Positions 1 to 11,900 of a stretch of DNA of 64,000 nt are shown here, in pieces. The first letter of the stretch is position 1, and each line of letters starts with the position of its first letter. This stretch comes from Xiphydria camelus (taxonomy: Eukaryota; Arthropoda; Insecta; Hymenoptera; Xiphydriidae), in contig OY783192.1 of assembly GCA_963678675.1 (NCBI GenBank), positions 34,255,250-34,319,249 on the forward strand, read 5' to 3'. A program made the translations under genes and the position numbers. The notes beneath the pieces were generated by a model. It was not told where the DNA came from. It saw nothing but the letters and a program-made list of their open reading frames with translations, and did no database searches.

Positions 1-1314
1 TTGATGTCATTTTGACAAGAAAAAATTAGGTGAGAGTGACATTATTTTGACTACAGTATGTTTCTTTATTTTTGTTTCATTTTTGATTCTACAATATTCT
101 TTTTCAAAGTTACATTAAGAGAACTCGGTATTAAGATAAATCGTACTAGGTATGCAACTCCAGAGCGCTGCAATCTTTCGCGGTGAAAAGTTGTACCAAC
201 CGCGAAGGGGGTGTTACCGCGCCGATCCGAAAGGGTGGAATTCGCACTCCGCAAGTGGACAATAAGAAACCGTTGCTTCCTCACCCCGATTAGCCCGCTT
301 AAATTGATCGGTAACCATCCTAACGGGACAACTTTACGATGGCGATACCGTTGATCGAATGACGTCAGGGGAGACTGGGGACAGTTGTAACAGGAACATT
401 GGCCCTTCCTTTCCACCATTGTTCGCGGCAGGGGGTCGACTTCCCGTTACAATCGTCCCCGGTTTTCCTTGATATCCCAGGAACAATCATCATGCATTCT
501 TGACGTTTCACAGGGGGAAAGTAGAAGTATTCTTCGAGAAGCGATTTTAAATCTCGAATTCGCGCAAACGAGCCAGCGACACGCTTCCTTCCAAAATGTG
601 ATTCACGTCCAGTAAACGCGATTAATAACATTTACGTAACACTTACATTTTACATACAAGTACTACAGTATCGCAGGATAGATGAGCGTGGTATAACGAT
701 GTAAATCTTACGTAACTGTTATACATTGTTTTTGCCAGGAAATCTTCAACATCTCATCCTCCATCGTAGCATTATTCCACGGTGTATCGATGTTACATAA
801 TTAATCATTTCTCTTCCACCGTAAATATGTTTCAGCCATGAAGATGTGAATATGTTTTATCGCAAGAGCAACGTTATACATTCCCTTTATACGAATACTT
901 AGTTCCTAATAAGAACGGAAATATTTATCCATGTTTGTAAACCTCGAGCGATCTTGATTTTTGCAGTATTATTTCAATAAATGCTCCTTTTTCCTGGAAA
1001 AATGATTGGCATTCTCTTTTTACTTTCCTCTCTTCTATCGATAATCCGTTTTCTATAGGCGACTAAAGTAATGACGCGACGTCCGTCGTCTTTCACGTAT
1101 TGCCGCCGATGGCGAGGCACTCGGCGGTAAATTTTATATCGCCCCGTCGCGCTCATGCTTTCTTCGACTCGACGCACTCTGTAATTGCTTCAATCGATTA
1201 GCCCTTCCCTTTTTAACGGCGAGGCGACGTTGCGTTGCTCTTATACGGCGAGCGACGCGCGAATAAGGCGACTTCCACGATTCGAGGAAGAATCTGTAAC
1301 TTGTATTTTTACAG
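1..1314. other. Upstream region of the nonstop gene, no exon recognised
   Basis: The first coding exon of the USP22/nonstop gene that begins at 1315 must lie here or left of the window, because the visible coding sequence starts at phase 0 inside the zinc finger with no usable ATG. I read the plus strand for the usual Cys/His-rich N-terminus and did not find it. The open frames here on the minus strand have no recognisable protein character. Confidence 0.4.
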
Positions 1315-4300
1315 GCGGTAAGCTGTCTGTGTCATACGTGTAAAACCTACAAGGACCGTTTACACTCGTGCCTGCACTGCATATTTTTCGGCTGCTATGT
1401 CAAGGGTCACATACAGGAGCATGCTAAGACGAAGAAGCATTTCCTAGGTAATAATTTTAAATCGATGAGAGCGTGGCGAGAAGTTTGTGAATGTTCCGGA
1501 CGTTCTGATGCGTCTTGGTAATTCGTCGATTAATAGAAAAAAAAATTAGGATTAACTAAATTCCTCAAATTCGAGCGGTCATCTATATAGTACCGCTGAG
1601 CGGTTAATTGCAGGATATTAGGGCGAGCAAAGATAAAGGAGCCTCCCGTTACACTTGAACTCTTAGTACATGGCTTACATTAATTGAGGGGGTCAGAAGC
1701 CAAGGGGTCCAAGTAGAAATACAAGTTTTCCGAGATGCTCCACATTAAAGTATTCTTGTTCTTTAAAAATACCTGCAATTTCTTTGCCTCAAATATATAA
1801 GCTGTATGAACTATTCATACACCTTATACACTTGAGGCAAAGGAAAATTGCAGGTATTTTTAAAGAACAAGAATACTTTAATGTGGAGCATCTCGGAAAA
1901 CTTGTATTTCTACTTGGACCCCTTGGCTTCTGACCCCCTCAATTACTCCTACCGCGAAACGAAGGCTGCGCGGTATTTTCTAGTATGAGAAAAGAAACAA
2001 TTGCTTTACTTTTATAGAATAATAGGAACAGTTATTGGAATGCCATTCAACTTGGTCAATATTTCTCCAGTAGACTGTTGCAGCTTTGCCATTTTTCGGC
2101 GGAATAAGAATTGATGAAAATTAAGCTATATCCTGTAAGAGAAATCGATTCAATCGGCCGATATCGGACTTAGCTACTGAATTATTAAATTCTTCTGGAT
2201 CGATTTGACTTATTTCGGGTACAAATCGATTCAAAGGAACTTCCGTCCAGTCGCTGAATTCGATTTCTGCAGGTTGAATTGATTTCCTTTATAAGAACAA
2301 TGATTTCTAAGTGTGAGTAAAAGACGCTCTTTCTGTAGATTACAAGTGCGATTACAAATCAGTACGATCTAGGAGAGTTGGAGTGAAAATATAGCATTCA
2401 TATGAAGATATTTCCACCCTAATTGTATGTCTCTTGAAGTCAAATCATTGATAATACTAATTCGTATTTAATTCGGAGACGTTGAAAAAATTGAACATGG
2501 CTAAATTTTTCTTTACGAAGTAAAGAGAGCATTTATTATTTTGTAATTTCTATAAAGAGCGCCTTTCATCTGTATTTTTCCTTGCGTCTTTCGTTGGAAT
2601 TCATTGTGCGAGTGCAAGAAGAAAAATTTGAAAGAATACCACATTTCAAGTAAAACTACTGTTAAGGTCCTATTTATCGGTCATAATAAAACGATACTGG
2701 ATCTTTCTCAAATTGCAGCTGTGGACCTGTGTTACGGAAATATCTTATGCTTCCAATGCGGGGATTACGTTTATGACAGGGAGTTATTGGCCGTAGCGAA
2801 GTCGCAATGGAGCGAATCGGCAAAGTCACTGAGTTTGGGAGAATTTTATCGCGCGTGGGAGCCCACGCAAACCGAAGCGGAATTGCTGAGGAAAAATCCA
2901 CGCCGAAGGCGCATCGTAGAAAATTCGACTATAGGTAATTATACACGCTATACTGTAGCGTTATACTTGCACCGATAGCATACGCAAATAATTGGACCGT
3001 AAAGATAAACGGTAAAGTACGTCTACTCTCGGTAGACGCCAGGAAACGATACCGCCTGATGAAATGTCTTTGTTACTTTGTTCGCCAAAAGACCGCCGTT
3101 TTTCGTTTCCAGGTTTAAGGGGCCTCATAAATCTCGGTAGCACGTGTTTCATGAATTGCATAGTGCAAGCATTGATACACACCCCGTTATTGCGGGATTA
3201 CTTTCTCGCTGATCGTCACCATTGCCCGCAACCGAGCCGGTGCCTTGTCTGCGAGGTGTCGCACCTCTTCCAAGAGTTCTACTCTGGCAGCAAGGCACCG
3301 CTGACGCTACACAAGCTGTTGCACTTGATCTGGACGCACGCCAGGCACCTAGCTGGCTACGAGCAGCAAGACGCCCACGAGTTCTTTATCGCGACGCTCG
3401 ACGTCCTCCACAGGCATTGCGAAGCCGCTCCAATAATCGTGAAGGATAATCCTCACCACTGCAATTGTATTATAGATCAAATTTTTACCGGCGGCCTCCA
3501 GAGCGACGTCGTATGCCAATCGTGCAAGTACGTATTGCCTATTTACAATTGAGCTACAGTGCCAGATACGGTGGTGTCCGCTTCAATCGCTATTATCTCG
3601 TTACTTACACATTTCCACCTGATTAGAGCTTTTTGGAAAACGAGACGTCATTTTCAAGAAAGTGTCATACCAATTGGCTTGAAAATATGCAAGCAACGAG
3701 GTAATCGCGATTGAAGTGAATTCATAATTTTGCCATCGGTCATCGTTCTCCACGAGCAGAAGTTTAACTTGTTACGCTAATTCAAAGAGAATGGAAATAC
3801 GCGCAATGCTTGTTAATCAGTATACATACCGTATACATAACTATCTCTGAAGATTACTTCGTTGAATGATATTCGTATCGTTTAAACTACCTCGACGAAA
3901 GCGTAAATATTGCAGACACATTGAATCAACACGTGTAATGGTAGTTATTATATAATCCTTTTTTTTTTTCAATATCTCATCTTTTACCGCAAAGCGTATC
4001 TACAGTGATCCCATACTATTCGTAGATATTGCAGTTGAAATCGCAAAGTTGTGCAAAATCAGTAAGCTTGACATTTTGTAATGTATAAAATATCATTTTT
4101 CTGCCTTTTCCAAAGTGGAGTATCGACAACGATAGATCCGTTCTGGGATATATCCCTGGACCTCGGCCCGACAGCCGGAGTGTCGGGCCCGGATAGTTCC
4201 GGCCCGCCCACCTCGCTACTCGACTGCCTGGAGCGTTTCACGCGCGCCGAGCACTTAGGCTCCAGCGCAAAAATCAAGTGCAGCAATTGCCAGACGTACC

Positions 4301-5225
4301 AAGAGAGCACGAAGCAGCTGACGATGCGGCAGCTGCCGATCGTCGCCAGCTTCCATCTGAAGAGATTCGAGCACTCGAGCATTCAGGATAAGAAGATATC
4401 GACGTTCATTTCGTTCCCGGAACAGCTAGACATGACGCCGTTCATGTCGCACAGGCGCAACGGTAACAATAACAGCGCCATGCTCGACGGCATGCCGAAA
4501 AACGGGGACGACACGACGGCCTTCACCGACAACAGGTACTCGCTGTTCGCTGTTATCAATCACGAGGGCTCTCTGGAGACGGGCCATTATACCGCCTTTA
4601 TAAGGCAGCAGAGAGATCAGTGGTTTAAATGCGACGATCACCTGATCACGAGGGCGAAACTGAAGGATGTCCTGACTAGCGAAGGGTATGTATACTTCGT
4701 TCTCATTCATTCGCGTCGGAATCAATTAGGCATACTTTGTCGCATAATTTCGATTGAGTCAGAGTTGAAATGCCACGAGTGCGTTTCGTTTCAATCGCGT
4801 AATAAGATTTTGATAGGGTATTCCAGTATCTAGGGTCATTGAATTACAAATGAAATAATTGTCACGGCAGCTGTTTTATGAATTTTGCATTTTTCGCTGG
4901 TGTTTCTATCGATCAAAATTAGTTGGCTCCTTTTTATCAGTGTATTCAGTTTGTTGCATTTTGTGTGCGCATTTACAAGTCACATTCGATGCGAGTTTGT
5001 GATCACTGTCTAAAAAGATTTGGATAACTTCCGTAATTGTCTTCGTCTCTCTCTAGTGTCTCCATGTATATTTTCCGCTCAGACAGATGGTATTGACAAT
5101 TTATTAAGAAAGCTTCGATTGCACCGCTGCACGCGCGACTACACATTCGTAAAAAACTTATTTTCAGGTATCTCCTCTTCTACCACAAACAGATTCTTGA
5201 GTACGGCCGGAATAGTAAAATATAA
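1315..5225 (+). CDS. not: USP22/nonstop ubiquitin-specific protease of the SAGA DUB module (5' partial)
   Basis: This is the deubiquitinase subunit of the SAGA coactivator, which removes ubiquitin from histone H2B in the nucleus. Exons: 1315-1447, 2719-2934, 3113-3527, 4116-4685, 5168-5225; all GT-AG and phase-consistent, giving 463 residues plus an unseen N-terminal exon. The first two exons carry the ZnF-UBP domain ([21 protein letters not shown]). The USP fold follows: the Cys box GSTCFMNC has its catalytic Cys codon at 3145-3147, a [10 protein letters not shown] motif follows in the same exon, and CSNC is a zinc-ribbon Cys pair in exon 4. The His box GHYTAFIRQ has its His codon at 4585-4587, then WFKCDDH. 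The last exon reads EGYLLFYHK and ends EYGRNSKI, like the family C-terminus. Similarity to fly Nonstop and vertebrate USP22 runs through the whole length; identity is secure, the 5' end is missing. Confidence 0.95.
1681..1945. repeat. 265-bp near-perfect palindrome (hairpin MITE) in nonstop intron
   Basis: The left half (1681 to about 1812) is the reverse complement of the right half (to 1945) with only a few mismatches, a 2-nt indel near 1781 and essentially no loop. The ends read TA-ATTGAGGGGGTC and GACCCCCTCAAT-TA, so a TA target duplication as in Tc1/mariner-type MITEs fits. It lies in the intron between 1447 and 2719. Confidence 0.85.
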
Positions 5226-5591
5226 AATCCGAATCATGTATAATTAACTTATTTATCTCTCGACGATCGAGTGTCGACGATATAGATTTAAGCATCGTAA
5301 ATTCTAAAAAAAAAAGTCATTGCGTAGTTACTGTGTTTTATTTTATATTACTGTCTCTGAATCGGTGTACTATATTCGCGGAAAACATATCCTGATTGTT
5401 GGCTGCTCCCTCTCAAGTTGTGCAAATTCTGTGATGGGCGACGATTATTATTTAACCAAAGGCGATCGCCGCTGCTGGTCAAGTTTTTTTCGTTTTGGAG
5501 TTGAATTCTTGGCTCGAGGATCGCTGGTAACTTAAAAGAGGGAAGGTAAAGTAGTTGCCGCGTGATGAATTTCAAACGGCTATCGTGATGA

Positions 5592-5597
5592 AATAAA
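5592..5597 (+). terminator. Candidate polyadenylation signal for nonstop
   Basis: AATAAA lies 367 nt after the nonstop stop codon. It is a reasonable 3'-end signal but the region is AT-rich and other hexamers could serve. Confidence 0.35.
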
Positions 5598-5664
5598 TTG
5601 TAAAGTACATACGCGCAAGATATTCTACTCGCCCCTTTTGAATTCGTTTTTACGTTTCAAGAAT

Positions 5665-5688
5665 GAGAGAGGGAGGGAGAGAGAGAGA
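5665..5688. repeat. GA-rich microsatellite
   Basis: A short run of GA and GGGA units. Confidence 0.7.
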
Positions 5689-6133
5689 CAGTATCCCCTT
5701 AGCGATCGATCCCCCTTATTTGTGTCCTAAAATAATTCTAAGAGTAGCCTTTAAGATTAGCTCAATTTTTTAAAAATAACCGATCGCAATTTTTGTACAT
5801 CGCTGACTGTTATTATATTCCTCCTTGACGAGTGTATTATACACACCGACGACGAAAACGCCGGCGGCGTGCAGCTCCTTCTCGGCAAGGTTGTACGTTT
5901 TTTTTTCGTTTTGTTTTCGTTGAAAGATAAAATAATGTAGATAGACTATACAACATTGTATACGTGACAGATCGCGAAAGGGCGGACGAGGCAGAATTTT
6001 TTTACAAAACGGACTGCACGCGCGACTGTTTCGTCGGATCAATTTTGTACAAATGAAATAATTTATTAACTAAAAATCGATAATAATTTTCGACAGGTTG
6101 AAGAATCAACTTGTCCTACTATATAATAAATCG

Positions 6134-7014
6134 TAGCGGCCCAGCTACACCAGCACCGGATGGCACTGTCCCTCCGTCCTTCTCGTTAGTAGTCGAAGGC
6201 GGGTACGGTTTCTATTACTGTTTAAATACATTTTTTCTGGTCGCCCGTTATACCTTTCGTTCGAGAGCGAGGACCGAGACTGGAAATAGCGATGAAAACT
6301 CTTTCATACATTTTTTTGCTAGCTCTTAAAGTTTTGTCGAAATTTAAGTGTCTTCAAGATGAACGAATAATATTTCCGAGTCACAAACTGTACCTACTTA
6401 CAAAATAGCGCCAAACACTTCCAGGCTCGGTCTCTAGATTTTTTATTTTAAGTGACTCGCGCCGGCATAACGTTGTAAGCGACTGTTCATCGTGATTAAT
6501 AGGCCGCATTTGCCGAATCTTCGCCAAGTCGACCAGAGCAGATCTGTTATTTGCAGTCTCGTTAGTAGTCGAAGGCGGGTTTCTATATATAATCGAAACC
6601 GCTTGGCACTCTAACGAGAAGGACGGAGGGACAGCGCCATCTGGTGCTGGTGGAGCTGGGCCGCTACAAAATTACTGTTTAAATAGATTGTTTCTGGTCG
6701 CCCGTTGTACCTTTCGTTCGAGAGCGAGGACCGAGGCTGGAAATAGCGATAAAAACTCTTTCATACATTTTTTTTGCCAGCTCTTAAAGTTTTGTCGAAA
6801 TTTAAGTGTCTTCAAGATGAACGAATAATATTTCCAAGTCACAAACTGTACCTACTTACAAAATAGCGCCAAACACTTCCAGGCTCGGTCTTTAGATTTT
6901 TTATTTTAAGTGACTCGCGCCGGCATAACGTTGTAAGCGACTGTTCATCGTGATTAATAGGCCGCATTTGCCGAATCTTCGCCAAATCGACCAGAGTAGA
7001 TCTATTATTTCCAG
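6134..7014. repeat. Tandem duplication of about 344 bp split by an inverted-repeat MITE
   Basis: Two direct copies, 6214-6556 and 6671-7014, differ at few positions (offset 457). Copy 1 is preceded by an inverted-repeat end (6134-6204, beginning AGCGGCCCAGCT) and copy 2 by its inverted partner (about 6557-6666, ending AGCTGGGCCGCT). The TCTCGTTAGTAGTCGAAGG block occurs at 6181 and again at 6557. The layout is half-MITE, copy 1, MITE, copy 2, which suggests that the duplication breakpoints lie in the MITE. Confidence 0.85.
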
Positions 7015-8941
7015 GAAAATGCTTATGCTCGATAAATAAATTACCGATTAAATTTAGTTGTTTCTTACTTTTAACGCGCAAATTAGCACAACCGATCCGA
7101 ATAAACGAATTTTGAACATAATTTGTCTGATTTGAATGCAATTCATTTCCATTTTCACTCAATACGTATTTCTTTACTTCAAATCATGGATATTTGCAAT
7201 TCTAATATGTAATTTATATACATGTATATTTATTCAGGCCAAATGAGTGTAATTTCTAAGCAGCTGCTCGTTTTAAATTACGAGATCAGGCAGATGTATG
7301 CCTATTTCAATCAAAGAACTCTCGTCCTTAACTTTCCTTTTCTCTTATTGGTTCGACATTGACGGACACGAAAATGATAAACGACGCGGTCGCTCTGGCA
7401 AAGATTTCGGAACAGCGTCCCTGTAGAGCAAAAGAGTTCCCGGCCCTAGTGCCAAATGTACGTTGTAACTGTAATATTAGCCACTATACGCCTGCAGCAG
7501 TAACCTCATTCGTCGAAACCTAACTTGAAACGGGTTTATATATTGTGTTCATTGAGAGAAAGAGTATGTCTGTATAATAGAAATACCATGTTTCTCTCTC
7601 TCTATAGCCGGTAATCCATTTCGAACTTTTAAGCACTAAGACGCTTCGGAAGGTGAAATAGAAGAAGAGGAGGAAGAGAAGATGCCTATAATTCCCTTTA
7701 GAATAATAAAAGTTAATTGCTGTATAATTTTCGCACTGTAGCTTTACTGAAACAATACTAATATACGACCCTCGACTTTGTACTTTTTTTTGCGTGTAAC
7801 ATAGTAAAAGACGATCTGTGGGATGTTGTTTGTCGTGCAGTTTCAACGAGAAGTTATATGTGAGGTAGAGATTAGCATTATTTATGGAGCAAGAATAAAT
7901 GAAAATGCGTGCAACACTTTGCGGAAGGTAGATAGGGTCGTCGCGTGAATAATTATTAGTGTCTCTCCGGTAATTAATTTAAATGATGGTAAGTGTCGCG
8001 TCAGCTACGCTCGTTTGCACCGATGATACCATTTTTTGTTGTGGCAGGATCGTTAATAATATACTTATAATCAACTGAGGTTGTAATATTTTACATAAGG
8101 CTGACATACAGATATACAAAAATAAAAATATATTTGAACGGGAACGCGATTTGCTTCGATTCTTTTCAACTCAAATATTTTAGGTCTCATCGCTTTGGAT
8201 TTAGGATCGGTAAGTTTTCGAAACTTTGATTCTGTGCATATCTACATTATTTATATATCTCTCTCTTTAAAAGAAGAGAAGGCAACTGAGCCCTTAAACG
8301 TTGATTTACTTTAATGTATTCAGCGAAATCAGTTGTAAATATACTCTGAGGTCTTCAGATAATGTACGCGTACCGTGTACATATATTTTTTTTAAAGTTT
8401 GTCTGACGGTAAAATTTAGCTGAAGTATTTTGCCAGTGCGGAATAAATTGTGTAACAAAATACCGCACAACGAGAAATAATGTTACTTCAACATGCAAGT
8501 GATAAATTCTAGGAACGCGTGCCAATTTTTTACAAGTCCGACAGGGTCTAAATGTGCTGAATATACGATTCAGAGTAATATATTTTAGTTAAATATATCA
8601 GTATAATTCCGTTTCGAAACTCATAAAAATATCTTCAACGAGAACGCTTGAAGACGTCTTTTAGAGCTTCGCGTTGTCTGAGCGGCTGTAAAATTGAATT
8701 CGAAATAAAAAAATATGATGGAATGAACGATGCAAATTGAAATATGCATTCAAATTGAATTCAGGAAATCAAGATGCATTGAGATGAATATTTCCAACTT
8801 TCAAATACGAATTCATAAGTCTTTACATAATGCGTAATAATTCCTCAAAATAGTCAATTTCGCTCGCAAATGAACAGTAGTTTAATTACTGTCCTCTCTT
8901 ACTGAAATTATTTTGTTTCATGTGGTAATAATGTATTAAAC

Positions 8942-11900
8942 ATGGATGCCTTGACGTTTGGCTCGCACAGGTAAACAGTTGCTGGCGAAGATCCACTATT
9001 TTGAGATACGATGCGAAGTACACATATGATATGTAAAGGAGAAATGTTATTTCTGTTGCAGATTGGTCCATCTGGACTTGAAGGGTGCTCCGCCACGAGT
9101 TTGTTATTTCGAAAAGGTTTGAACGCCAAGTAAACCCCTTAGTTTATATGTTACAGATACAGTAGGTTCAAAATTATTTTGTCAAAATCTCTTGGTATGC
9201 AGCCGACGATACTTGCAATACGCACTTGAACATTTCACGGCCGTGCTGTTTATAATTTTAATATGGGATATAAAAGCTTGAGTCGCTCATACAACTAAGA
9301 TGTGAAAATGTAAACAAATACTAGCTTAAAAGTATTTTGTACAAGTTAGTCTTCCATTGGATTTTTAAAATACCTATAAAAAAGATATGAACATGAAACA
9401 CATTGAGATATATTCCTTAAGCATATTCTTTACGTGTAATAAAGATATAATATTTAATGCTAAAGAGTATTTGATTGATTTAAAAAGATTTATTATTAGC
9501 GTTATAGTTAGTATTGCTACAAATTTATTAGTTTACAGTAACAACTGGTTAGCATGGTATAATCATGGTTCCACTGCCATGAACTGATGCTTGATAAGTA
9601 AATCTATAGGACAGTTGGCCACACAAATTTACAATAAAAAATTTGATAGTTTGAACTGCAGACTATTTAGTAGATTGCCTAATCTGTTGGATCAATAAAA
9701 GACAAATTAATACTGTGAAACATGGCTTGTAATTGTAGGTGAGGAGCCAACAATAAACTTCTTATTTCTAAAAAAAAAACGAACAAATAATGTGAAGATT
9801 GGTCTAAAGTCCTAAGGAGTGATTAAGCAAAATCAGGAAACTCGAAACAGCAAGACTCGCGTTTGTCTACTGAACTTTACTTTTTTTAATGGTATTGAAT
9901 GTAAGAGTGAATACGCTATTGTTGACGTATCTAATTTTAAATTACAAGCTTACTGATTCCACTGTATGCAATTTTCATCAATCGATATTTTACAAGATTT
10001 TGAATGAAACATGAAGAATAATTTTTTTTAATATTTTGGAAAACTATATCCGAATTAATGAGTTATCTAGGCGTATAAAAATGTTTCGTTTTAATTTCCT
10101 TAGTTTATAATTATTCCGAAAAGTAAAATAGATACAAAAAAGATAGTTTATACAAAAGTTATATATGGACTTGGAGCTATAGAATACACGTAACAGATTT
10201 TTTATATCACGCTTTATTTATGAGATACAAAGATAATTATTTTTTAAATGGAACTAGATATTTTCATTCTTGCAAAAGTTTTAGAACTCATTGATACTGT
10301 AACAAACACGATATAAAATTAAATATCGATTTTTTAAACCGTTTGTAAGGTAATATCATTCAAAGTACACAAGTAAATTACGTCGCACGCAATTAATTGT
10401 AAATCCGGGAAATATAGTCTCGTATAACGAAACATCGTACGATATTTCAGTTATTTCCATTATTAAGAAACTGGGGTGCCACTGGCCTTCTACTAGAATG
10501 GGAAGACACGTTCCCATACAACCGAGAACTCTCTCCTATTGGAAGCAATGGACCGAGCAGCTTGGCGAGCGGATACACTGCTCAAGAAGCGCGACAAATC
10601 TTGCAAATAGCAGGAGATTCTGGTTTAGCCGTGGTGCCACTGGTTCAGACTTTCGGACATATGGAGGTAATTAGTACAATGAAGAATGATATACATGGGT
10701 TATTATCAAAGAACAGTTGTATGAAACTGTGGGACTAATTTTATAAAAATGATCTAAGTTCCATCAATCTCAAGAGCCCCCTTGAGCCCCCCTTGAGCTT
10801 GGGGGGGGGGGAGCCCCCTTTTTTGATTTAATTACAATTGGATGGCAAAGGATTAGTACTACGCTATACGTATTATGACTTGATTTACAGTATTTGCAAC
10901 AAATATTACTTCTATAATTTTAATAATTTTTTAAGAAAGGAAAACAAATTTACAAGCTGAAATCTACATACAATCTACAATCAAATGAAATAAAAAAGAA
11001 AACAGTTAAACGAAATAGGGGTTTCATATTGTCAGGGCCGCTTCTAGATGATGAGGCGCCTTCGTGCTTGGCGCCCTTTTCTAGAGAAGGTATGAGGCCT
11101 TTTGGCGCCCCATGACTAGTGCGCCTTCATGCGTGGCACGAAATGGCCACTCATTAAACGCGGCCCTGCATATTGTTACCTTGTAGCTACAGACAAAGTT
11201 TCATAGGAACTAATAAAATGGATAAATGCACATAAGAAATATTCCTCTGATGCATTTTATTTTCTTCTGTCGTATCGTTTTAAGAAAAATCCTATTCAAA
11301 TATATTGCATTAAAAACCACACTAAACTCTACTCCAAGAAAAATATGTCGTAGGGGTACCCCTGTGCTAGAAATATCTAATAGAGATAAGTGGAAATGAA
11401 TAAAACACAGACGGTTTCACAACTTCGTACATTTCCTGCTCGTTTCTAGTTGTCTCTATTGGATATTTTTAAAAAGGATATTTTCAAAATGAAATGCTTC
11501 TTTTCAGTTTGTTTTGAAGCATGACGAGTGGAGACCACTGCGCGAAGTGGAATCCTTCCCAAGCTCTATCTGTCCATCGAATCCAAGGACTCTGCCCTTG
11601 GTGAAATCTCTCATTCGTCAGATAGTCTCATTTCATCCAGACATTCAATACTTGCACATAGGCGCGGACGAAGTTTGGCATCTGGGTCTTTGCACAGTTT
11701 GTACGAAACGGGCTAGCTCGAGCAAATATGGAAAATCAACGTTGTATCTGGAGCACGTTTTGGCAATTGCGCAGTACATTCAAGAAACTTATCCATGTTT
11801 AAAGGTCATCATATGGGACGACATGATGAGATCGATAGATCTGCAAGTATTGAATGGTGCGTTGATATTTTACTTCTACGAAAAACTCGAACGCTATTTT

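Larger units (their letters stand above)
5226..8941. other. 3.7-kb intergenic/3'UTR stretch between nonstop and hexosaminidase D
   Basis: No gene is recognisable. It holds the presumed nonstop 3'UTR, the MITE-bounded tandem duplication at 6134-7014, GA-rich patches near 5665 and 7651, and AT-rich sequence. Open frames of 60-108 codons here show no domain, signal or splice pattern that I can support. Confidence 0.6.

Noticed and set aside
10760..10826. C- and G-run hairpin with poly-G
   Set aside because: Probably a slippage-derived low-complexity patch; the runs pair simply because they are homopolymers.
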